Shown: positions 25,113-38,779 of the stretch, piece by piece
Numbering within the stretch: the stretch's first letter is position 1
How the letters are laid out: each line of letters starts with the position of its first letter
Source of the DNA: Acorus gramineus
Taxonomy: Eukaryota > Streptophyta > Magnoliopsida > Acorales > Acoraceae
NCBI GenBank assembly: GCA_030737835.1
Contig: CM060852.1
Coordinates: 6,563,813 to 6,627,812, forward strand
DNA length: 64,000 nt
Direction: 5' to 3'
Made by a program: the position numbers and the translations under genes
Notes under the pieces: generated by a model
The model's input: only the letters and a program-made list of their open reading frames with translations
Database searches by the model: none
What the model was told of the DNA's origin: nothing

Positions 25113-28100
25113 TTATCCACTGACCCACCTTCGCTTCCGAGCTGGCCTTTCTTGTTTGATCTGAGAATCTGAGCAGACCTCAATTTGTACGGGCAACAGC
25201 ACCTCGGTCTCCACCTTCTTGTTCGCTGTGATGTCCTTCTCAATGGGCAAGGGAAGCTTGAACCGCTCACTTCGCTTCTTCAGCTTCTCAACCGTGTCCA
25301 AGTGATGGTCCTCCACTAGCTTATCAGTGTCAACATGCAGTGCATCCGTGACTGGACCTGCATGAGCATCCCTGGTTTCAGAATCGATCACACCAACAGT
25401 GTTGTCGGTGGTTTCATCAACTTGGTTTTCAATGAACGCTTCCTTTGCTCTCGTTGAAGGTGGTGATGACTCCACATTGGTATTGTAATCCCTCTCCCCG
25501 TGGCCCAACCAGCGCTCAAATTTCGATCTTCCACGGGTTGCCCTACCGTCGTCAGAGGCAACTTCGCCATTTTCCTCCAAAGGAGAATTGTGTTGTTGAG
25601 GACCACCATGCTGCTCTCTGCCATGGTGGTGGCGACGACTTTTCTTGCTGAGTACGGTAGATGAGGATCTTTTCTGTCCGTTGTCCCAAGAATTCACATT
25701 ACTGTTGTTCAGCAATTCAGCCATGCCTTTTCCAACCTGAACAGGACAAACCATCTACAAAGTCGGGAGACAGTGACACTTGACAATATGTTCCCGGTTA
25801 CACCTTTTTTTTTTGTTTGTTCCTTTCATTTCACTGAGCACATGCATTTTCTCCACATAAAGAAGAAAAAAAAACACTATAATAACTTAGGTGTCACAAG
25901 AAGCCAGAAAATTCTGCAATACTGATGAAGAAATATTAGCGGGAACTGACCTGATATTCACTTGCACAAATTGACATTTTTGCTTTAAAACTTTGAATTT
26001 CATGCAATAGATGGGACTTATAACCATGGAATGGTATAAATCAGAACAAAAGGAAGAAATGATAGCGTCACTATCAATCAACACCAACAATATATCTCTA
26101 GTCAAAATTGGGGTAGATTTTGCGTGGGTGCGAGTATAGTTGCTTTTATGAGGGATAAGCTTGTTATTGAGGAGCAGCCTTTTAGTAGTCACCTCTTTTC
26201 CTATACCCATCCTGAAAGTGGTTTGTTATTTTGACTTCTTGTGTCTTTAGGCAGCTTCTCTTTTCTTAACGGAAGTTGAGGTAGGTTGCCTACCACTTCT
26301 TTCAAAAAAAAAAAAAAAACTTTAATCAGAGTAATATAGAATGGTTACAATATGTTTGCTAAGGCGAAAATTGTTGACACGTCTCATGCATTGAGTTGAT
26401 TGGTTATTTTAATTAATAAAAAATTGATCTATACATCAGCTATTACACTAATTATCAATCACTAATATGAATCTTATCACAACTTCTATGTATCAATTGC
26501 AACACCATAGCTCCCATCAAATTTAAATAAAGTAATTGTAAGAATATGTACATTTTTCAATTCGGGATAACTACTGACATATCTAATGCATTGAGTTGGT
26601 TGCCTGTTTTATTGCAAAATGGATGGCAGCAACAAATACATTAATTTATGCAAGAATTAGAACAGGGGAAATTATCGTCCATGTACAAAAATAATCTTAG
26701 AGCACTCTGGGAAGTAAAACTAAAACCCAAAATGAAAGGAAAAAACACTGTTTTACCATTGCCCCATCGCCTCCTCCCTCCTTAAGCTTAACCCCAGGAT
26801 CCCTAATTCCTCCCACAGGCATCACCCATTCAATAATAAGGCAACACAGATATCTAATTGTCCCGCGGGCTTCCTTTACCATGCCCAAAAAAAGAGCATG
26901 ATGTTCCTGTCCTTCAGTATCACCCAATACACTGCAAAAAGGAAAATACTCCGCATATCTATCCTTTGATCCAAATTAGAAAGTCCCTCCCAAACCTCAC
27001 TGGTGAACCCACAGTTCATAAATAGATCATCAAATGACTCTCCCTCTGAGCCAACATGTAGCACACAACTCTATTCTTTGGCATAAATTTATGGTTCGCA
27101 ACCCATGCATTAGTAGTGGACCACCTCAAACATCAGCATTGAGTGTTTTAAAAAAAGAAGGAAGCTTCTGTAGATCTATGTTTTACAAATTGGAAAATCT
27201 CTGTGAGATACTTTGTTTGTCGCAGGCCAACTGAAAAATTTATTCGCTTGGGAAAAGATAAGCAGAACAACTGATCAGAATTCTTAGAGAACAGATCCAC
27301 CAGAGTATATCTTGTGTTCCCTTCAAAGTTAATTACTGCTTCTCCTAGCTTCTGTTATGTAAATGGGCTTACTCACGACATGCATTCCTCAAGAATGCCC
27401 TGTTATCACACCATTAAAGGCATTCAATTAACCTGATCAATATCCATTTTCGGTTTAACTTTTCAAGTTCTATACATAAGCCATTTACAAATATTCAATA
27501 TCTTTCATAGAAACCCAGTTTAGATCTTCAAAATACTGCATTCCCTTCCCAGTAATACCAAATGATTACAATATGTTAAAATAATTATTCAATGAGGATA
27601 ACTGATTGTGTAGGAAATATATGGGTTGACAATTAATTTCACATTAGATATATATGACTAGGACAAAACAGGAATTTCTTCACTCTTCTGAAGGGTATTT
27701 TACTTAAAATTTGTACTTTTATCACTTTAGGAGATATGTTATTTTAAATTTTTGTTGGATTCACTCTTGAGATAAATAAACACTTTGTAATTTATTCCTT
27801 CAATTTATTGAATATTCTCATTTTCTTCAAAAAAAAAAATATATTATACCTTCTCCATTCGATGCAAGTCATGGTCCTGCTTTCTTCTGCTAGATGACGA
27901 GGTGCTCTGATCACCATCATCAAATTCTTTGCCCTTCCTCGTATTCCCTCTAGAGCTCTCCCTGTATGTCTTCTGGTCATCAGAAAGACTAAATGCACGA
28001 CTATTATGAGCAGGTGACCTTTCATGCCTTGAGATCCTCCTCTCTTCATGATTGGATTGACTATCACGTGCACTCAAATCCTCATGCCCTTTCGAAAGAC

Positions 28101-31100
28101 TGTCTTTCTCAACTCGATCCCTTCTCTTGTGTTGTTCATTTTGTCTCCTCTTTTCTCTGTGTTTATAATCCTTATTTGACTCAAAGCCTTTTGACTCATC
28201 CCTCATCCTTGCATTCCCAACCAGTAGTTTCTCTTCCAGAACCCGTACACTCCTTGCTCCTCCTCTTCCTTCTCGTTTGCTGTAGAGCAACATATCTTCA
28301 TGAGTCCGTTTAAACCTCTGTCTGTCTTCCCTCTCCCTTTGCCGCCAGCCATCATCCCTGTGCCTAATAGGATGGTGATTGTCAGGCTTGTCTCTTAATC
28401 TTGCAATATCATCCCTCCTCCTAGGATCATTTGCATCTTCCCTTTCTCTTTTTCTTTGGCCAACATCTTCCCTACCCCTGTATCCATACAAGACATCATC
28501 CTTGTCAGCACGTTCCCTCCTCTGTGATTCTTCATCTCTCCTCCTTTTGACACAAAGATCATTGAAGCTTTCATGTCGCCCAGCATCTTTATCATAAAAA
28601 CCTCCCCGATCAACATCGTCAACTCGGTTTTTGCCATTCCTATCGTTTAGCCACTCCTTGCCTCTACTCCTCAATCCTGTGTCCTCGCCACGTTCTCGCC
28701 TTGCATCATCATCCCTTAGTCTTTTTCCATGTGCATCTTCCTCCCTCCTCTGCCAAGATCCAATATTCATCTCCTTATCATGTACATAAAGTACAGAAGC
28801 GGAATCCAAGTCTTTATGTGGATAAGAATGAGAGTGTTCTTCCCTTTGTTTCAAGGTGGTGCGACTTTTATCAAACTCTTGTTTACTATCTCGATCATAA
28901 TCATCATTCTGTCGAAAACCATGTTCATCTTCATCATGGTGCCTCATCATATCCCCTATATTTCTTGGCCTGGAATCTTGCACAACCTCAACTTCACCGC
29001 CTTCATGATGCTTTTGATAATCCCTGTTGCTCCCCGAAATTCCTTCACTGGTATCACTTTGTGTAATTCTTAAATCATCACTGTTGGCATGATCTTGGAC
29101 AGCAGTTTTAACTTGAAAACTTAGCTTTTGCTTTTTGACAAAATCCGTCTCACTTAGAAGGCTATCATGAAAATCTATTTCCTCTCCTGCTACAAGACTA
29201 TCATCATCTTCGTGCAAATCATCTACTTGATCCAGACTCAGATCCACCAGAGTCTCATCTGCCAGGGGAGACGATACTTCTGCAGTTCGAATCTCTTCTA
29301 TGATGTCCCCTGATTTGTCCTTTGAAAGACCATCCTCTCCATCACCCCTTGATATTTGATTAGACATGGTATCACCACTTACAATGGATTGCCTTTCATG
29401 TTCAATCCCTTGAGGCGATCTGAAGCTGTAAATAGAAAATGGCAGTGTAAAAATCAGTTCACAGAAACTGTATTCGCGTGAACCGGAATGAGTGCCATTG
29501 AAATAACATGCTACAATAATCAATTGAAAATAGTCAACCATATTTACTCCTGAATATACATCAACAAAAGAACAGTTCACTACAAATTTTTAAGATTTTA
29601 AAGAAAATCTATGAAGGCAATTTTCCAAAGATACCAAGGAAAAAACAAATTTTGTCGATTAAAATTTAAGATCAAGATATTGACTTCATATTCAAGCATT
29701 GTTAGAGCTGCTACAACAGTCCGCCTTGGTGACGGATTCTGCGGACACGGTCAGTTGGGTGCCCTTTCCGAGAGAAGGATGCACTGTCAGAAGAGGCTAC
29801 AACTGGTGGGAAAAAAAAGGGAGTATAATACGTCCTTGGCATCCAAGTGTAAAGAAATCTTGGGTACCAAAGCTCCTGTTAAAGTGAAGGCTTTCATGTG
29901 GTTCTTGTACCAAGAGCATCTCTTTACCAAAGCCTATCGGGCTAAATGGGCGTTGGATGACCCTGTGGATTGTGGGTTATGTGGATCATAAAAGGAAACC
30001 ACTGTGCACCTTTTCCTGTCCTGTCCAGATCAGGTTGGATTGGAGAGACGATGGGTCTCAATCACAATTTCTCCGCAAATGTGGAGGGCAGGAAAGAGCC
30101 TAAAGACAAAAGGGGATAGAAGTAAAAAAAAAGCTAAAATATCTCTCACAACTGATTCCAGCAGCGGCATGGGTTCTATAGCTTGTGAGGAATCAATTGG
30201 TCTTTCAAGGGGAGCAATTTTTGTTTTGATAAGGTGTGGAACTCAGTGCCGGTGGAGAGATTCGTCATTAATTGGGGGTGGCACTGTGCGGGGGCCTCCT
30301 CTGTTGGTCGAGTAGGGAAAGCATATCATTGAGGAGTAATTGTAATCATCTCGGGTTGGGGAAGTTTTTAAAGACAGCTTGTTTTCATCGTCTTCCCCTT
30401 TCCTTTTAAGCTTCATTGCTCTTCGCCTTTTGGCTATGTACTTCTTGTTATTCAACTAGTAAATGGTCAACTTTCTTTCAAAAAAAAAAAAAAGGATTCC
30501 TTCAAAGATATGAAAATTTTGAAGGATCAAACATAATCTTGTGTTTCAAAAGTTCGAAACAAGTTGCCAATATTCATGCTTAGGCAAACACGAGGAATGG
30601 ATCGCATGGTTTATGGCAGCTCATCCAGGCATTCACGTGTGAATAAAATGTATACCAGTAGCACAACCAAGAACCTCCAATCCCATTTCTAAGGATTTAT
30701 TAACTAACTGTATCTAGGGGTACATAACTTACTAGGATATAGAAAGATCCCTTACTGGACAAGGACATTTAAATGCATCCAATTCTTCATATACGCAGTG
30801 TTTTTTTCAGTTTGATGCAGTTAGAAAACAACTTAGTTACTTTATTAGCATCATTTTCATGTGAGGAACTGCAAACTATACTGATGTCATCACAATCTCA
30901 CCTTAGGAACAGTTAAGTATTTCTAGTTCAGGAGAAAACATCTTTCATGGCATCCCCAGGTCGTAAACAATATAAAAACAATGCCCATGTTCGCAACTAT
31001 ATTAACGTAATATATATGTTATCTATGAATTTGTCTATGAGAAGATAGGGAAGACAAATAAGTTTGAAGAACCAAACGTAACCTGACATATGGTCCTATC

Positions 31101-34100
31101 AAATGAATAGCAGAAAATTTAGTTATTGAAAGGACAAAAAAATGACACTATTTCAAATATGGTCCTCACTATATCGGAAGGATCAAGGGGAATTGCCAAA
31201 TTCAGTCAATCTATTATAATACTGCTGAGACATTCACGACAAAACATCAGATATCATGTAGCCACAAATTTGGACTCTCATCTCTTTAATAAAATGAGGG
31301 CCCAACGTTTTCAAAAAAAAAAACATGTAGCCATTAATCAGTTGAAGCATTGTTTATATCGGTGGTAATGTTATTAATTTTCTGACCAAATCAAATTTTG
31401 CACATAAGGTAAACTCAATCACATATGTAGGTGGGTAAGCACTGCTGGAAAAATAAAACACAATCAACAGGATATGGGTTTGATACACGAAGCTGCATGT
31501 ATCACAGACACAAATAAATTTGAAATTCTTGTAAGGAAAAATGGGAGCAGAAAATCTTCATTTTGGGGGAGAAATGGGTTAAAAGCAGTCTGATGAGTAA
31601 TACATACCTTCCTCTACAAGGACTGTCAAATATACCCCCCGAGTCTGCAGTGCTTCGACACCTTGCGTTAGAATCATAAGGGAATGCTTCCCCTGAAGGA
31701 AGAAGTAAGATATCACCACCTTCAGTAAGATGAAATGCAAAAAAGGAACCCTTTCAGTCACTATTTCAGTTTTCCTACCATCTTTAGATTGTAGATATCT
31801 ATCGCAGTATTTAGGATCAGGTTGTGCATCATCTTCTTCAATTTCATCACCTCCATCAAAATCTTCTTTTTGGGAACCATTGCCAGGTTGCCCCAACTCG
31901 CTGTTAGATGTGATTGATTCATCAACTGAAACCTGCAAGACAATCTGTTCATTGTAACAACTTATGATTAGTCTACTGTTAGTGTGCAGATAGCAGAGTA
32001 ATACAAATTTGCTTTATAATATGTGCACAGTACATTAAAAGGAACACTACCTCTATGACTGCATCTGAATCACGCATACGCGTTTGCCTGAGAGGGCGCT
32101 CAGAACCAGAACCACTTTCAACCTGTATTGCTCTCCCTGTTGGCTGGTCACAAAACGCAAATTACTATAAAATCATCTGAGAACTAAAACAGGTAGTGAT
32201 AATGGATCTATAGTAATACAGGGGACCACCATTATTAGGGGGGAGAAGATAACATAATGCAAATACCATTTACAGAAAATAAAAAATTAGGAAACTGTCA
32301 AAGGAAAAATAAAATGAAAAGCGCATAGTGGGAAATCTGAAATATAACATCTCCGTATAAAGCAAAACAAGTTATACCAGTTGTGGATGTATCCATGCAG
32401 TTCTCCTTCCTTGTCCATTCATATCTACTTGTGCACCATCTTCTTTTCCTATATGTGCAGTTTCAGTGGACATGTCTTGAAGTCCTGCTGCCACTGCAAG
32501 CTCGGGAGGCAAATCTGGATCATACTCCTGAAACATCAGTGGTAAGGGAGAAAATCAGAAATGAAGATTGAGCCCTTTAGCATCCAGAGGATCCTTACCT
32601 GTTCCGATCTTCCGCTCTCATAAACCCGGATTCTGCTTTGCATTGTGGCCTCTAGTCGGAGTTGTACCTACATAAATGCAAATCAAATATTCATGATGAG
32701 CATTGATTAAATACGAATGGCTATCATATATTATGTGTATAAACAAGCTTATCACATACCAGCTGCTTGCAATAATCTTTCCAATTTTCTTCATCCAAAC
32801 CAAAGTTGAAAAAATCAGATCTATCAACTCCAGGATGTCTCCAAGGCTTGTCCTCAAAGCAGTCGATATCAATGTCAAACACAGTCCTGAAACCAACAGA
32901 ACCACTGTCAAAAATGAAACCTAGGTTACCCCTGTATCATGAGCATCATGATGAAGATTGGATATCCAGGTTCAGATAGGAAATAGTCAAAAAGGACACA
33001 ATTAGTGTAACACTTCAACACCTATTATAGTCATCTTCAATGTCCATATTAGTCACTGTCCTTCTATCTAGTAAAAGTATTGCATAAAATGACCTTACAC
33101 AGCAGCCCGTGGAATCTTTTAGCACACCCAAGATGCAATTACACCAGCAATATGAATGCTTTTATCAATTTCTTAACCTATCGCGCAGCATATAATTTAA
33201 TGTCTCAAAAGGAGGTGTGTCTTGATTTACCAACCTTTTCAGTCCATCGCAGAAAAATGGAATAAATCCTTATGGTGCTATGTCTACAATGTTCATTCTT
33301 GCTTTGTGCAAAAATATATCCCTGGTAGAAAAGATGATGAACGAGCTAAAAAGGAATCCAGTTATAAATTAAAGTATATTTAAGCAGATTTGTTAAGAAA
33401 ACATCACCTGATCTGGAAAGTTTTAAGATCATTGCTGGTGAGGTGATAAAACAAATCAACTAATCAGTGAAATTTGACAAAATAATTTATCAAACACTGA
33501 TTGGACAGGAGAGGAGTGTGCAGCCATCAAGGTTCTCATCCTATCTTTATTTTTTCAGTAAGATTCTCAAAATGAAGCTTGCAATGCAAATTCAATCATG
33601 GGATATGCTACAATTTCAGTTCTTAAAGAAAGTCCAATAAACAACACCAACAGCACTATCAACAGTTACACAACAGCGTTTAGATTAGGAATTTTGCAAA
33701 GTCAGTCATTTGGATACTTGGAGACCTCATCAATTCTGGAAATGGTATGTGAAGCACTTTCTATGCAGCATATCCATGTTCACTATGATAATTTGGATAG
33801 TTTCAATGCATTTGATCATAATACATGTCATCAAAAAATATATACATAGTTCTATGAACTGTTTGTTATATTCCATTAGTTCTTATAGTACTCATATTCT
33901 TATTCACTCATTGTACAGAAGCATCTAAAAAATTTCAGTTTTGAAAAGTTGTACGGACAATGTGACAATTGACCATACCTGTCTGGGTGAGGCCTAGAAG
34001 CTCACCTAGATGGCTAGGCGGCATTGCAAAGCTAGGTAGGAGGACTACCTAATTTTGTTGTCCACTAGGTGGGTGCCTAAAGGTTAGGGCATGGGTGTCT

Positions 34101-36536
34101 CATGGGCTGCCTAGGAGATCCATATGGGCCGTGGGCAAGCGTGAAGCACCTGATGTACCAATACAACTTTATGCCTCTTTATAAAATGGACGGCCAAAAT
34201 GATAACTCCAAGAAAACCATAAAATAACGCTAAATGATTAAATCTTATCATGTATGCCTATTAGCCCAAAAAAGTGCATATCTCTTGGCTAAAAAAAGTT
34301 CATACCTATCAACTTCCTCTTCCTCATGGCCTCCCTACGGACCCTACCTCCATCCAGACAGAAGTAAAGGGAGAGTTCAACAACTGTATTAACCTCTTCT
34401 ATCCATGTTTGTTTCCAATGTGTCACATGCTACTAAATAACTCATACTCTAGTTTTAGATCAATGCCCTTTTTAATGCAGCTCTATCTATATTGTAATTC
34501 CAGCATATATGTCATTAGTTTATATATTACAATTATAGATTCATATCAACTAAGCATCACCTAGACGCGCATAGGTGGATATGTGCCTAGCCACCGCCTA
34601 GGACCGCTTGGACACCTAGAGAACTATCCAACTGACAATCTATGCTCCATGCCAAGTAATAATTGCTTCCAAGTACAAAGGGTCATTTAAAAGCATCACA
34701 TGCATCCATACCATATATGAATTTTCATATTGGAAAAGTTTGCCAGACTTGCTGGTATCTAGACTCTAATACATAATTTTTCCACATTAAATTGACAATA
34801 TAGATAATTACATATAAAAACCAATTATGTGGACATGGTCACAAAGAATACATGTACATAAGAAGTTAAATATTCATCAGATTATTTTAGAACCCCCAAC
34901 TTACTTGTGAGAAGGAAGAGTAAAGTCCATTCCACCACCAAATGCACGCCCGGAAGAATTATTTCCCCAGGTCGGAGCTCCATGTCCTGAATGAAAATTT
35001 TTCTGCATGTACGGGATGTTCTTGGGACCCATGGGTCTCCAATCACCTCTCCCACGACCAGGAACAAAGCCCATTGCAGGAGGACGGACCTGTCCAGGAG
35101 CACCTCCTGCATCAGTAGCAGCACTGCCAGGTGCAGCTGCTAGAACAGGTCGCACATACTGCGTGCAACAAAAAACATGAACACCAAGTCATCACAGGGT
35201 GTTTCCAGAGAAAGAATAGAACGGTATGCAAAATTAAGGAAAGGGCAAAGAAATAAGTGCAGTTACACAACTTTCTACCAAGTAAACATTAAATTTAACC
35301 AAGGAATCATTTCTGTATAAAACTTTTGATGAAATACATCTAGCAGTTTACATGGCGATCTATATGTGCGCAATGCCCTTCTTCCACTGCAAATTTGTTA
35401 CTCCCCAGACCTCAGAATACCTATCCTTGCTTAAAGTCAATTCTCTGCCTTAACAATCTCCTTCAACTACAAACAAATCTATTTAAAGTTCATCAAACCC
35501 CTACGCATATAAACCAAGTAAAGAAAAAAGGACAACCCACAAAAAAATCAGATGAAACCAAACATTCTTTGAGCAAAAACAATATATGCATATGTAACCA
35601 AAATCACAAACTTCATCACATACCCCTCCCACATATCACAAAACCCAATTCCCACCAATCCTGTTGCAACCAATATCTAAAGACGGTTATTCAGAATTCA
35701 ATAAAAACAAAACAGACACTGACCTTATACTGCATATGAAGCGGATGATACCCGTGACCACCACTCCTCGCAGCGACTCCGATTGCCCCATTCACTTTCG
35801 TTGCCTCCACCCCATCCTTCCTCTCACCATCCATTCCTGGCTGCTGCGCCACCTCCTCCCCCCACTCCTGCTCATTCATCATCGGCGTATTGTGCTGATC
35901 GCCATCATCCGCCACAATAACCAGGTCCTCCTCATCCTCGTCGTCGTCATCCTCATCATCATCACTCCCCCCTATCCGTCTTTTCCTCTCCAACCCCAGT
36001 CCAATCGGGCCACGGGTCTCGTTCAGAACGATCTGCAGATCGTCCTCACTGTCGTCGCTCTCCAAATCACCCGCTCCTGCCGCGGCCGCGTTCACATCAG
36101 AGTCATCCGCGGCCCCAAGCGGGGACCTTGAGAGGCCAGGGATGATTGTCTCCTCTTCAACTCCTCCTCCGTCTTCCAAAACCCCGATTTCCCCTCCGCC
36201 ACGGCCGAGACGGGGAGATACCACCGAAACCCTAGCCCCCTCGTCCTCCAAAGTCCCCGTCTCTATTCCGTCCCCGAAAACCCCGTCGTCCCCGCCGCCG
36301 CCGCCGGAATCACCACCGTCAACGTCAACGGCGGAGGAAGCTCGGTGAGGGGGTGCGCCGAAGAGGATTTTGTAATCGTCGTCGACGTCCTCTGCGACGG
36401 AGGGGCGAGGAGGTTTGGCAGCGGCGGAAGAGTTGATGAGGGGCAGAGGAGGCGGAGGAGGAGGAGGGGCGGAGGAGATGGGGGGGAGGACATCCGTGTA
36501 GAGGTCCCCGAACTCGTCGTCGTCTTCCATGTCCAT
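25113..36536 (-). CDS. FIPS5: FIP1[V]/FIPS5-like polyadenylation factor
   Basis: Subunit of the nuclear pre-mRNA cleavage and polyadenylation complex; plant FIP1[V] bridges poly(A) polymerase, CstF77, CPSF30 and RNA. Exons: 36536-35724, 35158-34905, 32886-32760, 32667-32599, 32527-32378, 32143-32051, 31932-31779, 31692-31608, 29425-27850, 25736-25113. All phases match, giving 1314 aa (Arabidopsis FIP1[V] is about 1.2 k). Residues 1-271 are acidic and Pro-rich, starting MDMEDDDEFGDLYTDV. A Gly/Pro-rich stretch follows. The Fip1 motif lies at about 356-398 (W-R-H-P-G-V-D-R-S-D-F-F-N-F-G). The 525-codon exon 9 encodes an Arg/Asp/Glu/His-rich, RS-like low-complexity region. The C-terminus keeps LKKRSERFKLPLP and the basic ERPARKRRWVSG end. 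Several introns hold transposon fragments. The start is the first ATG; upstream 36537-36620 is the likely 5' UTR. Confidence 0.94.
26150..26320 (+). mobile_element. LINE-like 3' tail in FIP1[V] intron 9
   Basis: The plus-strand segment ends GGTTGCCTACCACTTCTTTC followed by a 15-16 A run. The CTTTC-poly(A) end is the same as in the better supported LINE fragment ending at 30494. Nothing coding is recognisable upstream, so this is a weak call. Confidence 0.3.
26697..27080 (-). mobile_element. LINE fragment (zf-RVT region), antisense to + strand, in FIP1[V] intron 9
   Basis: Minus-strand translation gives LHVGSEGESFDDLFMNCGFT followed by SEVW, and later VYWVILKDRNIMLF. This is the usual pattern of the reverse-transcriptase zinc-binding tail of plant L1-like LINEs (C-x-x-C...D-x-L-F-x-x-C...W, then WxxWxxRN). 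It is degraded, with frame breaks, and lies in the same orientation as the host gene. Confidence 0.6.
29600..30494 (+). mobile_element. LINE 3' fragment (zf-RVT plus poly(A)) in FIP1[V] intron 8
   Basis: Plus-strand translation from about 29830 reads LGTKAPVKVKAFMWFLYQEH, then CGLCGS, a stop, and KETTVHLFLSCPDQV. This is the reverse-transcriptase zinc-binding domain of L1-type LINEs, with an in-frame stop. The copy ends at 30482-30494 in CTTTC plus a poly(A) tract. It is 5'-truncated and antisense to FIP1[V]. CAAAGATA occurs at both borders (about 29625 and 30503), a possible short target duplication. Confidence 0.75.
33975..34625. mobile_element. Inverted-repeat element with CCTAGGCGG-type motifs in FIP1[V] intron 2
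   Basis: The left end holds GAGGCCTAGAAGCTCACCTA and GGCTAGGCGGC. The right end holds CACCTAGACGC, GCCTAGCCACCGCCTAGGAC and GGACACCTAG, the inverse pattern. The ends are GC-rich, the middle AT-rich and non-coding. Repeats with such ends are widespread in plant genomes as non-autonomous DNA elements. Exact borders and target duplication are not resolved. Confidence 0.5.
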
Positions 36537-36777
36537 TGACGTTGCAGATTAATCTTTCAGTGTGTTTTCGAGGAAGTATTGCGAGTGTTTGCAGAACATA
36601 AAAGACACCTCTCCCCGTTTTTGAGTTGGTAGCGAAACGTGAAAACCGAAACGGTGGGCTTAGATATCGGGATTCGGGGATGGGTAACGCTGACCTCCGG
36701 ATGGGTGTTTTGGATGTATGGACTCGGATGATATAAGAGCTCTGATACACTATGTTTCTTTACCGTCTCATGTTTGT

Positions 36778-37456
36778 AATGGTCATGTTTATGTTTATTG
36801 TAGCTTAAATTTACATTTATAGATTATAATTTTTTTTATAAGTTATAGATATATTTGTTGTAATTTTTAAAAGCATTAAATAATAACAGTAAATATTAGT
36901 TTAATAAGTTATAAAACAGCTTTTTGCTATATAATTGTTCAAAATAATCATACACTATAAAAGTAAAAAAATTGATTTATATTTGATTAAATAAGTTAAT
37001 TTTACATATAAAATTAATTTTATAAATATTTAAAAGAAAAGTAAATTAACATAAATAATATTTTAAAATCACTACAATAATTTTCAAATATTACATTTTA
37101 GAATTTTAATAAATTGAGTGACAAATGGAATTATAAAAAAAATTGATAATGTATTTTTTGTAATAGTAAAAAAATTGACAAGATAAAAGGTGGTTTAGTG
37201 ATTTTTTGTGTAATAGGAAAAAAATAGATACACATTATTGGTAAAAGAAAGATTAAGGGCATAAATGTCTAAAAAAAAATATTAATGCTTTTATAAGCTA
37301 TAATCTCAAAAGCATCTCATTCACAGGATATTATGACTTTTTTAAACTGTTTTTAACTTAAATAAGTTCTAACAAATTTAAACAACATATAATAACTGTT
37401 TATTTTAAAATAAAAACTATAATCTATAACTCATAAATTTTAACAAACATGTATAA
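36778..37456. mobile_element. AT-rich inverted-repeat (MITE-like) element
   Basis: The left end (GGTCATGTTTATGTTTATTG, then TTATAGATTATAATTTTTTT) pairs with the inverse of the right end (the reverse complement of 37400-37456 reads GGTTATACATGTTTGTTAAA and TTATAGATTATAGTTTTTAT). Non-coding and very AT-rich. It lies about 240 bp upstream of the FIP1[V] start codon. Confidence 0.5.
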
Positions 37457-37680
37457 CCCCGCTTGGTTCTGTTTAAATAAAGCGATTCCGCTTTTAATTA
37501 AGCAGAAATTAAAAAGTGTTGCCAAACGCATTCTAAAAAATTGACTTAATTAAATATTTACTTTCAGTAAAAGGTTGATTTTTAAAAAGCGTAAAAAAAT
37601 TTGCTTTCCAAAAATCAAGTTTATTTAAACCACTTTATTCAAAATCTTATTTTTCATCCGTGTTTCCAAACGGACCCTAA
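37457..37680. mobile_element. Short MITE with GTCCGTTTGG-type end
   Basis: A 0.22-kb AT-rich segment ending GTGTTTCCAAACGGACCCTA. The left side starts CCGCTTGGTTCTGTTTAAAT. The GGGTCCGTTTGG end is common to plant PIF/Harbinger and hAT MITEs. The left end is decayed. Confidence 0.4.
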
Positions 37681-37710
37681 GTAGGAGATTATAGCTTTAG
37701 CTTATAAAAA

Positions 37711-38240
37711 AAGGAAAAAAATCCAAATAATTCAATGTAAAACTATTTAAAATCCATATAATCCTCTGGATTTTTCTAAAGTCTATATAACCCCCTTAAA
37801 ACACATATGTAAATTCAAATAACCCCCTGAATAAAACTTTCATAAGAAATATTAAGAGAATATTCCATTTTGTTAATCCTGATTGAAAACACAGTAAGAC
37901 AAAAACCCTTTATAATTTGTTAAAAATGTAGAAAACCTTCCATATATGATGATTTTACCCCTTCGGATAGATTGTAAAACCCTATCCAGAGTGGTAAAAT
38001 TTAATTCACATAGGATTTTTCACATTTTTGACACATTATAGGGGGGTGTTGGTATACCATGTTTTCAACTAGGGTTAATCAGACAAAATATTTTCTAATC
38101 TTAATATATCAACAAAATTTAACTTATAGAGCTATTTGGATTTACATAGGTGTTTTCAGTGAGTTATATAAACTTTAGGAAAAGTCAGGTGGTTATATGG
38201 TTTCAAGCAGTTTTCCAAGGGGTTGCTTGGATTTTTATCT
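37711..38240. mobile_element. Fold-back element, family A, copy 2
   Basis: Same plan as the unit at 9150-9687. The left arm has TTTAAAATCCATATAATCC, TTAATCCTGATTGAAAACAC and a central GGATAGATTGTAAAACCCTA. The right arm repeats these as inverses (TATACCATGTTTTCAACTAG, GGTTAATCAGACAAAATA, GTGAGTTATATAAACTTTAG) and ends near GGATTTTTATCTG. Non-coding. Confidence 0.75.
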
Positions 38241-38460
38241 GAAAAAATAATCGTAGCATGTTTGTTTAACTTTATTAAAATTTATTTCAACTAAAAACAA
38301 CTTAAAAAAGTTTGAGGTTATAAGTTATAACTTATAAAATGCTTTCTTTTTCATTTTAGACACCCATGCTCCTAATTTTTTTAATAATAATATATGTGTA
38401 ACTATTTTTTACCATTAAAAATAATACATTATGTTAATAAGTTCATTTGTCACTTGAATT

Positions 38461-38767
38461 CTGAAAAAATCCATATAGCTCTCTAAAAATTTATAAAAAA
38501 TAAAAAAATTCATATAAAATTGATAAATCTTTTCAAGTTCTTATCTTATTAGACTTTATTTATTTTAGTCTCTGTCATAACCGAAACTAATCAGATCTAT
38601 GGTTGATTCTAACCATATATGATAAAAAAAAATTTAATACTCCTTGAAAGTTTACTTGATATACTATAATATAATACACTAATCAGATTTGTAATTGACT
38701 TAAAATGATTTACAAGGATCTTTTTTATTTTCATAATTTTCAAGAGAGTTATATCGATTTTTTCTTC
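38461..38767. mobile_element. Short palindromic element, possibly related to family A
   Basis: About 0.3 kb with inverted ends. The left reads AAAAAATCCATATAGCTCTC. The reverse complement of the right reads AAAAAATCGATATAACTCTC. The interior (GACTTTATTTATTTTAGTCT, AACTAATCAGATC) is also partly self-complementary. Non-coding. Confidence 0.5.
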
Positions 38768-38779
38768 ATTTTTTTTGGG

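Noticed and set aside
36142..36539. Plus-strand and other-frame Pro/Arg-rich frames over FIP1[V] exon 1
   Set aside because: They are shadows of a GC-rich acidic exon whose true frame starts MDMEDDDEF and joins correctly downstream.
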